Below are positions 22,816 through 32,774 of a DNA stretch of 64,000 bases, piece by piece (position 1 is the first letter of the stretch; every line of letters starts with the position of its first letter). The stretch is taken from NCBI GenBank assembly GCA_910890315.1, contig CAJVGD010000015.1, positions 248,001 to 312,000 of the forward strand, read 5' to 3'. The notes below the pieces were generated by a model, which did not search any database, was not told the DNA's origin, and saw nothing but the letters and a program-made list of their open reading frames with translations. Position numbers and translations under genes: made by a program. Source of the stretch: Serendipita indica DSM 11827. Taxonomy: Eukaryota > Basidiomycota > Agaricomycetes > Sebacinales > Serendipitaceae.

Positions 22816-25022
22816 CTAAACACCTTCTACTCTAAGAAGATCTCGTTCGAATTGCTCCATCACGGTCAATACTTGATCAATATGCGCAAATGTGAGGCTC
22901 TCCTGCCGACTGTGCGCGAGGGCTTGCGCAGTCTTGACGGCGTTTTTGATCTGCCGTCCATTGACATTCTTGGTCCTCAAAATCTCCCACTCCTTCTCCT
23001 CAATGGCACCCACAGCATCCACCTTTGCCAAGAATGCTTTCCAAATTGTACCCTTTGTGGCCTCGTCGAGCTCGTTGTAGTGCAACGCAATGTGAATGCG
23101 ACTTGCGAAAGCTGGATCAAACGTTTTGACGCGATTGGTGGTCAAGAAGAGGATTCCGGCAAAATATTCCAGTTGGCGAAGGAATATAGCGACGAGAGCG
23201 TTGCGTTCGAGATCATGGACGGAGCGTTCTTCCAAGAAGACGTCGGCCTCGTCGATGAGGACAACTGCATTCCACGTATGTCCAATGTCAAAGATCTGCG
23301 ATAGCATTGCATCGAGAGAATGGGAGTTGGTACCCAAGTCGCCCGCACCGACAACGTACAAGGGCTTGCGAGATCTAGAAATGATCAACAAAGGTAAACT
23401 AGTAATTTTTCTGGCCACTCACGCTCGCTTGTAGCCTCTGCAGACATTGTCTTGCCGACTCCTGGTGGGCCAAATAGACTGCGCGGATGAGAATGAAGAA
23501 AGAGGAGAGCGAGATAACTCACTTGACAACGAGGCCTCTTCCCTTTCCAACCACGAAATCGTCGAAAGCTCCTTTCCTCTTATCACCATGGGTTTCGACC
23601 AACGACTTGATGAGCGACTTCTTTTCAGCCGGAAGGACCAGATTATCAAACGCCTCATCGCTCCAGACAATCTTCTCGACGAGATCAACGCAGAATGTGG
23701 CCCATTCCTTGTCCTCTAGTGAGAATCCATAGAGGATTGGAGTGGCCAGTACATAGTCGTCTTCCGTGAGTCCACGTTCATCCACCGCCTGTGTATCGCT
23801 GTTCATAGTCTCATCGATGTCGTCGCCGTCGTATTCGCTTCGAAGCGCTCGGTCGGGAACTGGGACGCCGGAGTGAGGGTTGATCCGCCGATAAGTGGCT
23901 TTGTCGATAATACTACGCCCTTTGAACTGAGCTAATGAGTGGGTCGGCTTTCAATGGTATCAGTACACTCACATAATGTTTCACACCTCCAATGTACCCA
24001 ACACCATTATAGGTGACGTGGTGCATTCCATCGTACGAAGCCCACTTTTTCCCCCTAGAGATGAGCATCCGACGAACTTGTTCTTTACGTGGGTGGTATT
24101 CCATTGGAAAGCATCGGAAAGAGTTGATTTTGCGAGTTCCTTTGAATTCTTGGATGATTGTGCTCTGGGTCGCTCTGCCAAATGGGCCTCGACTAGAATC
24201 GCTAGTCTCCGTGGGTGTCCTCCCGTAGGATTCCAGATACTCGCAGGAGAGTGCATAGTAACAAGATTCGTTATAGTTCTGATGTTTGGTCGCCTCGCGA
24301 AGAATGACGGCACGAGGTTGGCCAGTGAGACTGTCTGCGATGTAAAATTCGCGTCCAGGGATCAGTATCGCTCGGAGGTTATCGAATGATATTACACCGT
24401 TGGCTATCTGCGCGTCAACAGCAGCGAGATAAGTTGAATACTCGGTCCTTAGAAAGTCGAGAAGAAGATCGAGCTGCTGAATGACAGAGTCGTCCGAATC
24501 TTCTGGTGTCTTTGCGTCCAAATTGTCGAGGTATTCGAGGAGAATATAGTAATATGGGAGGAAACTATCCGGGATGACCTATAATGGCGTTGGTATATAG
24601 TGTACGAGCTGTATGGGTATTTACCTCGGGTTCGTCTACATAGCTATATATAACAGTCGAGTCGTTGATGGCCTTATTCAGGGCGTCTCGAAGCTGTTTA
24701 CTCTTGATGACAATGTAGCGCGTATATTTGGCAGAGTTGACCTGATATCGTTTTTTGACCAAAAAGCAGTAATCATGGTAAGGGCTCCTCTCCTTGTCTA
24801 AGCGTCAAGAAGAGAAGTACAACTAGGTTATATCCTCACCGAGTCTTCATGCTTTGGTTCATAGGGAGCACTGTCCCGAAGGTCCCATGTACACTTCTCC
24901 TCGTTAAAGATTTCGTCTACGTGGACGAATTCAGCCTTGGTTCCGGCTGGGTCGTCCTCTACAGGAGCGGACTCGCGTGGTGGAGCGTCGGCGCGACGTG
25001 CAACTCGCCTTGTACGAGGCAT
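22816..25022 (-). CDS. Fungal AAA ATPase with DUF7025-like N-terminal region
   Basis: AAA+ ATPase of a fungal-expanded group, client unknown. ATG at 25020-25022; MPRTRRVARRADAPPRES is basic, followed by an acidic segment. The middle (about 24760-23940) carries VKKRYQVNSAKYTRYIVIKS, LDLLLDFLRTEYSTYL and FDNLRAILIPGREFYIA, the N-terminal region seen before AAA domains in these proteins, probably DUF7025. After KGRSIIDKATYRRINPHSG and EKKSLIKSLVETHG, the AAA core has Walker A LFGPPGVGKT (about 23475-23446), Walker B AVVLIDEADVFL, sensor-1-like LFLTTN and arginine-finger DPAFASRIH. The C-terminal helical lid ends at 22816. Short introns lie near 24830-24760, 24600-24560, 23970-23940, 23520 and 23430-23370; their ends are approximate. 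Total length is roughly 690 residues. Confidence 0.85.
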
Positions 25023-25071
25023 GAGTGGTGAGGTCTCTAAAGGTATTATGCCCGCTTCAAAGAGCCGCCCC

Positions 25072-25079
25072 CTATATAG
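25072..25079 (-). promoter_or_regulatory. TATA-like box of the AAA ATPase gene
   Basis: GCTATATAGG on the minus strand, about 50 bp above the start codon. Confidence 0.45.
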
Positions 25080-26065
25080 CTTTGATACTTGAACTCGTCA
25101 GATCAGATACAGGAACGCCCAATGGAGATGGGGCCGGTTGTTAGTTTGGCGCCGGCATTCAGCCAATCCTCTTGCGTGCTGGGATTTTTGAGTCTGTTAC
25201 GAACGCCAGGAGACACAGGGATCCATGTCCGGATAGCTCTCTTCAAAAGGGGGCCAACTTCTGAGAGAATTGAGCCAGAGTATGAACCAAACCCTGGGCG
25301 CTAGCGTACCATTCACAGTCTGTCGTCTTTTGGTGATGGTGGCGCAGATAAAGACTTCTGAAGCATGAGACCCAACAAAATACATTCAACAAAACTGGCG
25401 TGACTCGAATGGTCGGGGAGCTTGCTCCTGGTATTGAAAATGGTGAAAGGATGAGAAATGAGATTCAAAGTGGCCAACCGAACCCGTGTCTTGGAAGTTG
25501 CGGGATGTAGGGTTCTGGTCGCTGGTGCTGACGACAGATTCGTACCCGAAATGTGAAAAAGAGCAATTTTAATTTATTTGCTACATTGTCGTCCCCTCGT
25601 TTGATAGCTAGGTGGCGCCTTGGGTAATGGTGGAGGCCAAGGTTAGAGCGCGTCGAACGTTGACAAATACGACGAAAGAAGGGAAATATTGATTCTACTG
25701 CTGAGTAATGGCAAGGCAACATCCCGTATTAGATCTCATCTCGGAATAAATGAGTGAATGAATTCTTTTAATGTCGAAAATGTGATTGGCTGGCCACAGG
25801 GACCGAAGACCGTGAGGGTGCACGGCCGACTGAGTTGGGTGACCACTTTGCTGGCGGCTTATCTTGGCTCCTGACCACGTCAATACGTATAGCTCGTCCA
25901 CTTCCTGGAGGGTTCTCACTTGGTCTCTGCTAAAAGCCCCGTCTGGAGAATTCTTTGGATTGATTGTCCCAGAAGTCGCCCGGCTGTTATCCTCGCTAGT
26001 CCAGCACTATACTTGTCATTCCAACTGCTCTCCATTGTTATTAGCGCTGATTACATCCCTCTATC
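25080..26065. other. Shared divergent promoter region, no gene seen
   Basis: About 1 kb between the AAA ATPase and the ZIP gene, which are transcribed away from each other. Open frames here are short and unlike known families. Confidence 0.55.
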
Positions 26066-27348
26066 ATGAGCGAAGAAGGCGACGCGGGCTGCAATTCGGT
26101 CATTGGCGATGACTACAACTATCACCAGCTACGGATAGCCTCCATTTTCATCATCATGGCATCTTCTGGTATTGGCGCCTTTTTCCCTCTCATTGCCAAA
26201 CGCACGCTCCGCTTGCCAGCCTCGGTCTACGAGTACGTCCATCCAGCTGGAAGTAAACATAACTAACCCTCTTCAGTTTTGCCAAATACTTTGGTTCTGG
26301 TGTCATTATCGCCACGGCGTTTATTCATCTCCTCACCCCCGGATTCGAAGCATTGGGTTCGCCCTGCCTACACGGCATTTGGACCGTCTACGTACGTCTT
26401 TGACATTCCTATATTCACTAGTAATTCATATTATATTCGTAGCCCTGGCCAGCTGCCATCTCAATGGCCTCTGTCTTTTTCATCTTTTTCATCGAGCTCT
26501 TTGCCTTTCGATGGGGAACCGCCCGTCTCAAGGCCCAAGCAGATGCGCCAGGAATCATCAATTCGGTCAATGCCTACGACGCCCATGGACACGCTCATGG
26601 CGGTGAGGGTATGCATGCCGCCCATGGTCCAGAGCCTGAACTCGCCTCGGGTGTGCAAATGAGCGGCGTGCACCAGCATGGAGATAACAAAGTACGACCG
26701 GCGGTTGAAAAGGTACAGCCGACGCACCAACATTCTCATGCGCACCAAATCTCCCTCCTCGACCATCCACTCGCCCAAGCAATCTCCATTCTCATCCTCG
26801 AATTCGGCGTCCTCTTTCACTCGTTTATCATCGGCATGACCCTCGCCGTCTCCACGGAATTCATCGTCATCCTCGTCGTCTTGACCTTTCACCAACTCTT
26901 CGAAGGCCTCGGTCTCGGTACCCGACTCGCACACCTCCAGTGGTTTGAACGTCGTGCACCACGAGCGAAATCAAGCGATGTGGAAGAAGGATCGAGCAGA
27001 GGCTCCGAAGATGAACATATCATCCACCCAAAGCTCCCGTTCATCTGGGCCGTTTTCCCCTGGATCGGCGCGGGCGTCTACTCTCTCTCAACACCACTTG
27101 GTATCGCTATCGGTCTCGCGGTAAAGGCGACGTATGCGCCCGAGAGCGCTACGGCCAGCATCGTCTCTGGTGTCTTTGATTCGTTTAGCAGTGGTATCCT
27201 ACTCTACACCGGTCTCGTCGAGTTGCTTGCGCATGAATTCTTGTTTAGCAAGACGATGCGCGAAAAGCCCACGGGCGAGGTCGTCTATGCGGGTGCATGC
27301 GTCGTCCTCGGCGCTGGACTCATGGCTCTACTTGGAAGATGGGCATGA
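26066..27348 (+). CDS. ZIP-family zinc transporter (Zrt1/Zrt2-like)
   Basis: Plasma-membrane divalent metal importer, most likely zinc. Three exons (26066-26232, 26277-26391, 26443-27348) join in phase to 395 residues. TM1 is RIASIFIIMASSGIGAFFPL, TM2 FGSGVIIATAFIHLLTPG, TM3 ISMASVFFIFFIELFAF. The cytosolic loop between TM3 and TM4 is His-rich (HGHAHGGEGMHAAHG, HQHG, HQHSHAHQ), the usual metal-sensing loop. TM4 has ILILEFGVLFHSFIIGMTLA with the FHS/HSxxxG pore motif, and TM5 TFHQLFEGLGLG with HQxxEG. These two motifs form the binuclear transport site, so the protein looks fully functional. Ser/Glu linker and TM6-8 follow, ending in LMALLGRWA. Zinc-responsive regulation is likely by analogy but no Zap1-like site was identified. 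Confidence 0.93.
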
Positions 27349-27565
27349 AAATATATCAAAACGTAGCATAGATCTCCTCGTAGTTTCTGTATGTAGGATA
27401 CGTATACGATGCTATAACTTGGACCTGACCGCCCGTCTCTGAATGATACCGAGGGCGCTCGTACGATGTCCACACGGTCATTCTTCGTCATTTCAAGTCG
27501 CAAAACGCGCACTTGTCGCGACTCGACGCGGCCTTGCATCCTTTTCCCCGTGAGCAACAGCCTAC

Positions 27566-29287
27566 ATGCCAAAATCGCGTCTAATTCTCGTTTTCAGCCC
27601 ACTTTATAGTACTAACGTTGTAACAAAAAGACCATTTCATCACACCGTGCCCCAGCGAGCCGCCGCTACAGAACACCCGTTTTCCATCCACAACCTCGGC
27701 ACACCGCGTCCTAAAATCACCAACTCTCGCGAAGAGCGTATGCGCAAGGAATCTGTTCAACTATGGCGTCGCGTAAGCGACCTCTGGCAGAGTAAAACTT
27801 ACGACGAAGCGATTGCGCTCTGTCGCAAACAACTTGCCGACCCCTTTGCGCACGTCCCTGAGCCGAGATGTGGGACGGTGGATGAGTTGCGTACGATGGG
27901 ACATTTTCTCCTTGGGCGTCTCCTTGTCGAGGTCTACAACGCGTCGTATTTGGATCTCGATCCAGCGATGGAAGACGAGGCGCTTGAGCAGGTTAGACTT
28001 GCGAAACGTGGGTTGGAATTGTATTACCCTGATGCATTGGTGCTTCAAGCCAAGGCTGTTGGATGTCTTGCTGGTATCTTGGAGGATCGAGGGTCGCTCG
28101 TCGACGCTGCGGAGGAGTATCGGACTCTTATTCGTCTGAATAAGCGTATATTGCAGCAAGAGATGGTCAGTCGAGTGAAGAGTGGTGGGGATGCGCTGTC
28201 CGGTTTGCTCGATGCGCTTCGGCGGCTAGCAATGTGCGCATCTAGACTTGGTCACAGTCGTACAGCGCTCGCGGCGGCTCAGGAAGCGATGGAGGTCCTC
28301 AGAAAGTGCAATGCGCACAAGAGCAACGACCCACGTGTGACGACCATTCTACTCGAGACGATTCTAGAGCAGGCGCGGTATACCCTCGAGAGTGGTGGGG
28401 ATACAAATCATGCTCTCAAGGATATTAGTGCCGCCATCGAGATTCTCGACAAGGTTGGAGTCGCATTGACTTCGGAGCCAGATAGGTATTACGCCGTCAT
28501 GGCCAGATATGCCAGCCAATTGGCAGTCTTTGCCCGTAAACTCGTGCAAACGGGTGTCCCCGAGTTGATGGAACACGGCGGTAGCCTCTTTGAGACGGTC
28601 GCCTCTACATTTCACAATGTAATACAATTACCAGAGGATCGCGAAGGATTACCTGATCGAGTCCACACCGTCTATTGCTTACAATACGCCCAGGCGATCG
28701 TCCACTATTCTCACAGCTTTGGTTACACGGGCGACGAATACGACGTTGCCGTCCTTGACCGTGCACTCGAAATGGTCCTCATGTCCGCATACACCGACGT
28801 CCCACCTTCTATCCGCGAGCAACAACACGTCTCCTCACCAGACGCCCACGCCTATTACTTGACCGAATTCGAATGGCCCACCCTCGATATCCCACAGAGC
28901 CTCCTGGCGCTGACGATTCTGAACATGGAAATGACGAAGCGAATCGATACGCTCAAATCGACTAGTTTCTCCTTGCGACGTGGGTTTTCGAGGCACGAGA
29001 CCGAGGTTGTCCGCGCCGAGATTCAGCGTGCGTTTATACTTGCCGAGTCTGTGCAGGCTAGGACGACGAGTGAGGAGATACGAAGAGAAGTTACTGTTCA
29101 AAGAGCGACTACGCTCTATAATCGAGGAAAGCTCGAGTTGCGATCGTCCAGGTCGACGGCAAAGGCGACGTGGGCTCAAGCGCGAGAGTTGGTAGAGGCG
29201 TCGGGGAAATGTTTGGATGTGGAAAAGGAGCGAGAACGGATATACTTGCTCAAGACCCTGCACGAGTGTTTGGCCGCGGTGCCCTAG
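27566..29287 (+). CDS. 573-residue helical-repeat (TPR-like) protein of unknown role
   Basis: Single open frame with no intron, unusual for this window. The first 40 residues are basic and hydroxylated (MPKSRLILVF, KRPFHHTVPQR), possibly a mitochondrial presequence, but later starts are possible. The rest looks like TPR or SEL1-like helix pairs: YDEAIALCRKQLADPFAHVP, LAKRGLELYYPDALVLQAKA, AAEEYRTLIRLNKRIL, SGLLDALRRLAMCASRLGHS, ALKDISAAIEILDKVG. I do not recognise a named family. A decayed copy at 15.9-16.7 kb shows that this gene has been duplicated within the region. Function unknown. Confidence 0.75.
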   Translation: MPKSRLILVFSPLYSTNVVTKRPFHHTVPQRAAATEHPFSIHNLGTPRPKITNSREERMRKESVQLWRRVSDLWQSKTYDEAIALCRKQLADPFAHVPEPRCGTVDELRTMGHFLLGRLLVEVYNASYLDLDPAMEDEALEQVRLAKRGLELYYPDALVLQAKAVGCLAGILEDRGSLVDAAEEYRTLIRLNKRILQQEMVSRVKSGGDALSGLLDALRRLAMCASRLGHSRTALAAAQEAMEVLRKCNAHKSNDPRVTTILLETILEQARYTLESGGDTNHALKDISAAIEILDKVGVALTSEPDRYYAVMARYASQLAVFARKLVQTGVPELMEHGGSLFETVASTFHNVIQLPEDREGLPDRVHTVYCLQYAQAIVHYSHSFGYTGDEYDVAVLDRALEMVLMSAYTDVPPSIREQQHVSSPDAHAYYLTEFEWPTLDIPQSLLALTILNMEMTKRIDTLKSTSFSLRRGFSRHETEVVRAEIQRAFILAESVQARTTSEEIRREVTVQRATTLYNRGKLELRSSRSTAKATWAQARELVEASGKCLDVEKERERIYLLKTLHECLAAVP

Positions 29288-29754
29288 TCGAGGATTCTAA
29301 GTTATTCCTGATGTAATGCTAGATCTTACGAGGGTAATTTGCCATGCGGTTGATCAGATCAAAGGAATATATTAGTCGAGAGGAGGTAACGACCAAAGAT
29401 ACAGGGGCTGGCGATTGGGTGTGGAAATAATCGAGCAAATCCTTACGTAAAGACAGAAAAGGGGATTATAGCATAGAGTCTGAAGATGCGAGCACGGGAG
29501 GATTGCAATACTGGCTTGGGAGTGTAGGGGTTCGCGAGGCCCTCATGAGGAGGAGTACTTGGATGAGGATGAGGTGGTAGTCGGGATCGAGAAGATGGCG
29601 AGTGATGTGACTCGTACAGTCCCCCTGGAATGCCGAGTTGGAAGCTTGATTAGAATGGTATACCTGCGAAAATCTGCAAGAGCGGGGTTAGTCTAGAGAA
29701 GGTACTGGCGCGAACCTACGTACCGTACTTGATGCAGGATGTAAAGGTGTTCTC
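29288..29754. other. Intergenic, no gene seen
   Basis: Convergent 3' flanks of the helical-repeat gene and the first CxxC/H gene. Contains only UTR-like sequence. Confidence 0.55.
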
Positions 29755-30138
29755 TCAATAGTCAAAGTGCACCCTTACGCAAGCTTTGCCACCGTTCGAG
29801 AGACAGATGACACATCTGTTGTTGTCGTCTACGAGTTGATCGAACGGGTCCTCCTTTTGTCCATCTGGACGCGGCGTACGAGTGTTCCACCAGTTTGACT
29901 TGAGAATGTCCATGATGATAGTGCGTAGGTGTTGAGCGTATTTGTTTGGGTGATGAGCGACAGCGAACCAGATCCAATGGTGATTGACGTCGCCCGCATG
30001 GGGCCGAGTAGGGACACCAACTGGGACTGGAACTGGGTTCTGGGCGGGAAACCCTCCCCGGAGCCGCTCTCTGGATGAATCCATCTCATCTGGAAAGGCA
30101 TCGGCAGCATCCTTGAGATGAGTGTGAATCGAGGACAT
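29755..30138 (-). CDS. Small C-x2-C-x7-C-x3-H protein, copy 1
   Basis: 127 residues, single exon, no signal peptide or membrane segment. First of three paralogues in 5.3 kb. Shared layout: N-terminus MSSIHTHLKDA; a linker with VPTRPHAGDVNHHWIWFAVA; a helix-like stretch KYAQHLRTIIMDILKSNWW; an acidic segment with DPFDQLVDDNNR; and the C-terminal box CVICLSNGGKACVRVHF. The spacing C-x2-C-x7-C-x3-H is the same in all three copies and would suit a small zinc site; this is inference. A TATA-like TATATAAG (minus strand) lies at 30220-30227, about 85 bp above the ATG. I do not recognise the family, and its function is unknown. It is the most divergent of the three and lies outside the 2.27-kb duplication. 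Confidence 0.75.
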   Translation of the reverse strand: MSSIHTHLKDAADAFPDEMDSSRERLRGGFPAQNPVPVPVGVPTRPHAGDVNHHWIWFAVAHHPNKYAQHLRTIIMDILKSNWWNTRTPRPDGQKEDPFDQLVDDNNRCVICLSNGGKACVRVHFDY

Positions 30139-31355
30139 GATAAAGAGGAGAGGAGTTAGGCTGTAATAAAAACCTTGAGAACTTGGTTGGTGATGTAAAC
30201 TTGGCCAGGAAGAGCCCCTCTTATATAGGCAACGAGGTCGGACAGTAAGGTCGAACTGTGAGGCTGAGCAGGACCCGCCTCTTCATGACAGTCTCCGAGG
30301 CGGTCAAGGCAGCTTCTAGTTCATCTGCAGGCCCGAATGCACCGGGAGAGTACGTTAGAAGTGCGGTTGTTGATCATGAACCGGGTCTGAATGACTAGAC
30401 AATAAAATCCCCCCGCCTCTTCGAGTTTCGAACCAGAGCTGACCAGCAGAATAAGGAAGACTGATTGACAGTGTTATGCCTGACAGTGGTAGCCAGTTCA
30501 TTTCAGGATTGATCGTGTTGAATAACGCGATGGCGTCAGAATCGCAGCTTGTGCGACGACAAGAGTCTACGTGTCGTTTCTGAATTTTTGCCTATGATTT
30601 CCAGCCTGTGACCGCCTCGAAGAATGGCCGACGGTCCATGGTTTGACGATGACGGTTGCCGACATGATCTGACAGAGTGTGACACGGGTTAATTGATGCT
30701 CGTTCCATTTGCTGTTATTTGCAGAGTGTTCTGTTCGGGGCCTGCGGATGGATAGGAGCCAAGGTTGCAACATTGGAGTGGACCCGCGTTTCATGCCCGT
30801 CGCGCCAAGAGGCTGCAGAGTATTATACAGCTATAAATATAAATGAATAAATGAATAAATGAATAAATGAATAAATGTCGAGGCTCGTTTGGGTGGCTGA
30901 CTCTCAATCCAACCAGCAGAGGAGGGACGGGCCATGAAGGAGGCGGCAATATAGGCTGAGTGGGAATGAGAATGTCTCGAGAATCTTCGATGAGAACATA
31001 GCAGCTGACGTGCGGCTCTGGCGGGCGGTTTCCTCTGAGAGACTGACGAACACACGACTTGGAGGGGGCTCGCGTGAGCGACGGTTCAGACCGCCTCATG
31101 AACCCAGCCTTCAACGTGAACTAAACATTCCTTGACCCATGGTGGGTCTTTGATGGACCTACCGTGCTCGGTTGGGGGACTCGGCCACTGGCGGCGTTTC
31201 CGGGGGGACAAAAAGTACCCAGGTGATTGCAATCCTCGCTCTTTTATCCTATCAGCTGCCCGTTTAGACAGCCATCGCGCCCCTTGACATATAACCAGCC
31301 TTGAGGCTGCGCCCTGGACAGTACTTCCTCACTTGACCTGGGCCATACCATACCC
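30139..31355. other. Intergenic with TATA-like box and microsatellite
   Basis: Holds the copy 1 promoter, including an upstream stretch (about 30240-30350: GACCCGCCTCTTCATGACAG, then GAGGCGGTCAAG, CACCGGGAGAG) that recurs above copies 2 and 3 in diverged form. No other gene seen. Confidence 0.5.
30841..30877. repeat. AAATGAAT microsatellite
   Basis: About 4.6 perfect copies of the 8-mer AAATGAAT in tandem. Confidence 0.9.
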
Positions 31356-31942
31356 ATGGATCCCAGTTGCCAATTTCCACAGTCTGATTCAATTTCCAGG
31401 AGCTCGCGAACAGAAACCACTGTGTCCAGTCTACACAGCTTACAGCTTGCAACGTACCCACACGATAGCAACAGCTTTACCGACATAGATAACGGTTATC
31501 TACGGTTGTATTCGTTCGCTCCCTGAATACTTCCTCACATCCGCATGCCCCCTAGCGGTGATCCACTCTCTTTATCTGTCACTCAATGAGCTTGACCGAA
31601 TTCGACTGGCTTAAATTAGACATGTCCAGAGACCATTTAGATGCATTGAATTGGTGGTCTTGCCGTGTTTCCTCGCGATAAGAGGTTTGCCGGGGACTGT
31701 ACGCTTAGATGACTATCGTGTGTACTTTCGAGACGGCCCAGAAGATGAGTAAGCATCTACGTAGATACCAACAAGTCATGAGAGATCCTAGTGTGACGTG
31801 GGAGGGAGTGAAACGGGTGCATCTGCTGCAAGAGATTGGCCTCGGCGCGCTTTTGTACGCGCCGTAAGTGTGTGTAATCTTACTAGAATAATCGTTCAGG
31901 ATGGGATGTGATTGCGGATCAAATCAAGGTATAATCAACTGA
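31356..31942 (+). pseudogene. Possible gene remnant or unresolved small gene
   Basis: Coding-like pieces follow each other in different frames. 31356-31526 encodes 56 residues from ATG (MDPSCQFPQSDSISRSS...). About 31625-31750 reads HVQRPFRCIELVVLP, RGLPGTVRLDDYRVYFRDG, typical of an F-box/LRR body. About 31770-31866 reads MRDPSVTWEGVKRVHLLQEI and ALLYAP, ending at a GTAAGT donor (31863) that can be joined to a short exon with a stop at 31940-31942. I could not link the pieces with a consistent splice model, so this may be a decayed F-box gene. It abuts the left end of the 2.27-kb duplication. Confidence 0.35.
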
Positions 31943-32381
31943 TCTACAAGGGGAGGAAGAAGCCGATGGCCGATGGGTAGCCACTGTCCACGTGCGTCCT
32001 GGAATAGGTACTTCGTAGTTCAAAGACGTCGATGGGGTTTACAAACTCGCACAAAGAGTCCAAGGGCACGAGATTGAGGAGTTTGGTATGGCCCTTTGGT
32101 AGATGCATTGGGGTATAAGGCCGAGATAACGTGAATGTAGATAGATGAGTCCGTAATTGCATGATAATAGTGGTTGCTGCGGCCGTGACGATGATGGTTG
32201 TATGATATGTCCAGTGCAGTCACCGTGGATTGCCGGTTTAGAGAAACTTGAGTAGATAAGCGTACTTGATATGCCGGCGAGCTTTGAGTGGGCGGACTTT
32301 GCGGTGGGATTAATCACGGAAACGAAGATACGCGCGCATTGGACTTACAGCACGAGTGTGCGAATCATGTGAACTCGACGG

Positions 32382-32774
32382 TCACTGCTGATTGTATGCA
32401 AAGTGTCGCTTTAGGCAAGCGATGCCGTCTTCAGATCCACAGATGGAGCATTTGCCCCCTCTGTCTACGAGCAGACCGAATAGACGTTCTGCATCTGGGG
32501 AGTGTGCATCTTCGTCCCACCATTGTGTTCTAAGGATATCCATGCTAGCGTTGCGGAGGAATTCAGCATACTTGCCCGACTGACGGCGGAAGGCGATCCA
32601 GAGCCACCTAGCGTTGTTGTCGTTAGGGTGAGTGCGAGTAGGATGGCCAATGTCGACAGGCTCTGCGTTATGATTGGAGAATCCTGTCATCGCCCGCATT
32701 GCCGATGAATCAATGCCCTCTGGAAAGGGAGAGAATTCGGGGGCGGCTTCAGAGTGTTCGTGGACTGAAGCCAT
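32382..32774 (-). CDS. Small C-x2-C-x7-C-x3-H protein, copy 2
   Basis: 130 residues, single exon, ATG at 32772-32774 (MASVHEHSEAAPEFSPFPEG). Same layout as copy 1: GHPTRTHPNDNNARWLWIAF, then KYAEFLRNASMDILRTQWWD, DAERLFGLLVDRGGK and the C-terminal box CSICGSEDGIACLKRHF. Nearly the whole length aligns with copy 3. A TATA-like TCTATAAAGG (minus strand) at about 32871-32880 sits some 100 bp above the ATG. The intact frame in all three copies, despite diverged flanks, points to selection on the protein. Function unknown. Confidence 0.78.
   Translation of the reverse strand: MASVHEHSEAAPEFSPFPEGIDSSAMRAMTGFSNHNAEPVDIGHPTRTHPNDNNARWLWIAFRRQSGKYAEFLRNASMDILRTQWWDEDAHSPDAERLFGLLVDRGGKCSICGSEDGIACLKRHFAYNQQ

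Noticed and set aside
30791-31114. 107-residue minus-strand open frame ending in repeated FIYSFIHLFIYI
   Set aside because: Its hydrophobic part is only the translation of the AAATGAAT microsatellite at 30841-30877; no other support.
31944-32162. Small minus-strand frame sharing LDSLCEFVNPIDVFEL with 34265-34477
   Set aside because: The similarity comes from the 2.27-kb DNA duplication; start, length and stop are not kept between copies.
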